From positions 1 to 5,123 of the forward strand of contig JAFZVO010000107.1 of the NCBI GenBank assembly GCA_017617775.1: a DNA stretch of 5,123 nucleotides, given 5' to 3'. Shown piece by piece: positions 4,707-5,123 of the stretch. The notes beneath the pieces were generated by a model. It did no database searches. It saw only the letters and a program-made list of their open reading frames with translations, and was not told where the DNA came from. The position numbers and the translations under genes are program-made. Positions within the stretch are counted from its first letter, which is position 1. Every line of letters begins with the position of its first letter. The DNA is from Bacilli bacterium. Lineage in GTDB: Bacteria > Bacillota_I > Bacilli_A > RFN20 > CAG-826.

Positions 4707-5123
4707 TAGTCATCATCTCCTAAGGCCGCTAAGCCTTTGACGTTTTCACCTGTATCGTTTCTCTTCGGAGCTTTGACAAAGAAGAAGACAAGACCAGCCG
4801 CACCCATGAGGGAGGCACTATAAATTGGTAAGGCTTGCCAACTTGTCGCCATGAAGATGAAGCCAATAGCGATTGGAGTGATGGATTGAGCGAGCATACT
4901 CGCTGTGTAATATAACGCTGTGAATCGACCGATCTTTTCACTAGTGCAGTAGTCGGTGACAAGTGGGAAGGAACAGATGTGAATCAAGGAGCTTCCTAAA
5001 CCGATGGCAGGAAGTAAAATGAAGAAAAACCACGGCAAACTCGCAGTAAAAATCTGATCCGCAGTAGCATCTGCCGGTACGACAACTCTTGGCACAAATG
5101 AATATGCGACATAGCAAGCAGCC
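4706..5123 (-). CDS. MFS transporter, C-terminal part, truncated by window edge
   Basis: C-terminal 139 or so residues of a multi-helix carrier of the major facilitator superfamily. The frame stays open to the right edge (last full codon 5120-5122), so the true start is outside the window and the GTG at 5093-5095 is an internal Val. Visible are hydrophobic segments for about three to four helices: WFFFILLPAIGLGSSLIHI, ALYYTASMLAQSITPIAIGF and ALPIYSASLMGAAGLVFFFV. The loop TDYCTSEKIGRFTALYY resembles the TM10-TM11 region of SLC45/GPH-like sugar-cation carriers. A short acidic tail ends in GDDD. Its stop overlaps the ATG of the phosphodiesterase gene by one base (TAATG), so the two form one operon. 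A sugar, nucleoside or glycerophosphodiester substrate would all fit; the last is suggested only by the neighbour. Confidence 0.85.
   Translation of the reverse strand, partial: AACYVAYSFVPRVVVPADATADQIFTASLPWFFFILLPAIGLGSSLIHICSFPLVTDYCTSEKIGRFTALYYTASMLAQSITPIAIGFIFMATSWQALPIYSASLMGAAGLVFFFVKAPKRNDTGENVKGLAALGDDD

Noticed and set aside
4508..4962. Additional frames on both strands within the phosphodiesterase and transporter genes
   Set aside because: They overlap well-identified genes in other phases and lack ribosome binding sites.

Overview
The window looks like chromosomal DNA of an anaerobic, fairly low-GC member of the Bacillota. A Bacilli or Erysipelotrichia-like uncultured gut lineage is my best guess. 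The reasons are the NAD(P)-type [FeFe]-hydrogenase, strong AGGAGG-type ribosome binding sites, mixed codon use (TTA and AGA beside CTC, GTC and ATC), TGA used as a normal stop with TGG for Trp, and a secreted Ig-like surface protein. No rRNA, tRNA, CRISPR array or intact transposase gene is visible.

Layout. (1) 1-1209 (+): the 3' part of an [FeFe]-hydrogenase catalytic subunit that enters from the left edge, followed by a strong hairpin terminator (1232-1260) that also works for the facing gene. (2) 1275-1904 (-): a six-helix membrane protein of unknown function with its own promoter. (3) 1905-2396: a gene-poor but highly structured stretch. It holds a divergent promoter zone with an inverted repeat, a long stem-loop (2049-2103), a 12-base perfect Shine-Dalgarno sequence in front of a tiny reading frame that crosses an in-phase A7 slippery heptamer (2144-2274), and three consecutive small hairpins (2280-2335). 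(4) 2397-3740 (+): a secreted or membrane-anchored Ig-like surface protein. (5) 3741-4017: a cluster of foldable sequence. One part is a three-way-junction hairpin (3764-3833). The other is the right end, with an omega-RNA-like scaffold, of an IS200/IS605-type element that has no tnpA or tnpB. (6) 4014-5123 (-): a two-gene unit, the C-terminal part of an MFS transporter and then a glycerophosphodiester phosphodiesterase, joined by a TAATG stop/start overlap. The stop codon of the phosphodiesterase falls inside the IS terminus.

How the parts work together. The hydrogenase belongs to fermentative redox disposal, and its partner subunits would lie to the left of the window. The transporter and phosphodiesterase probably form a co-translated uptake/lipid-degradation unit. 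The parts most worth a second look are the structured leader upstream of the surface protein and the nuclease-less omega-RNA-like remnant between the surface protein and the phosphodiesterase.
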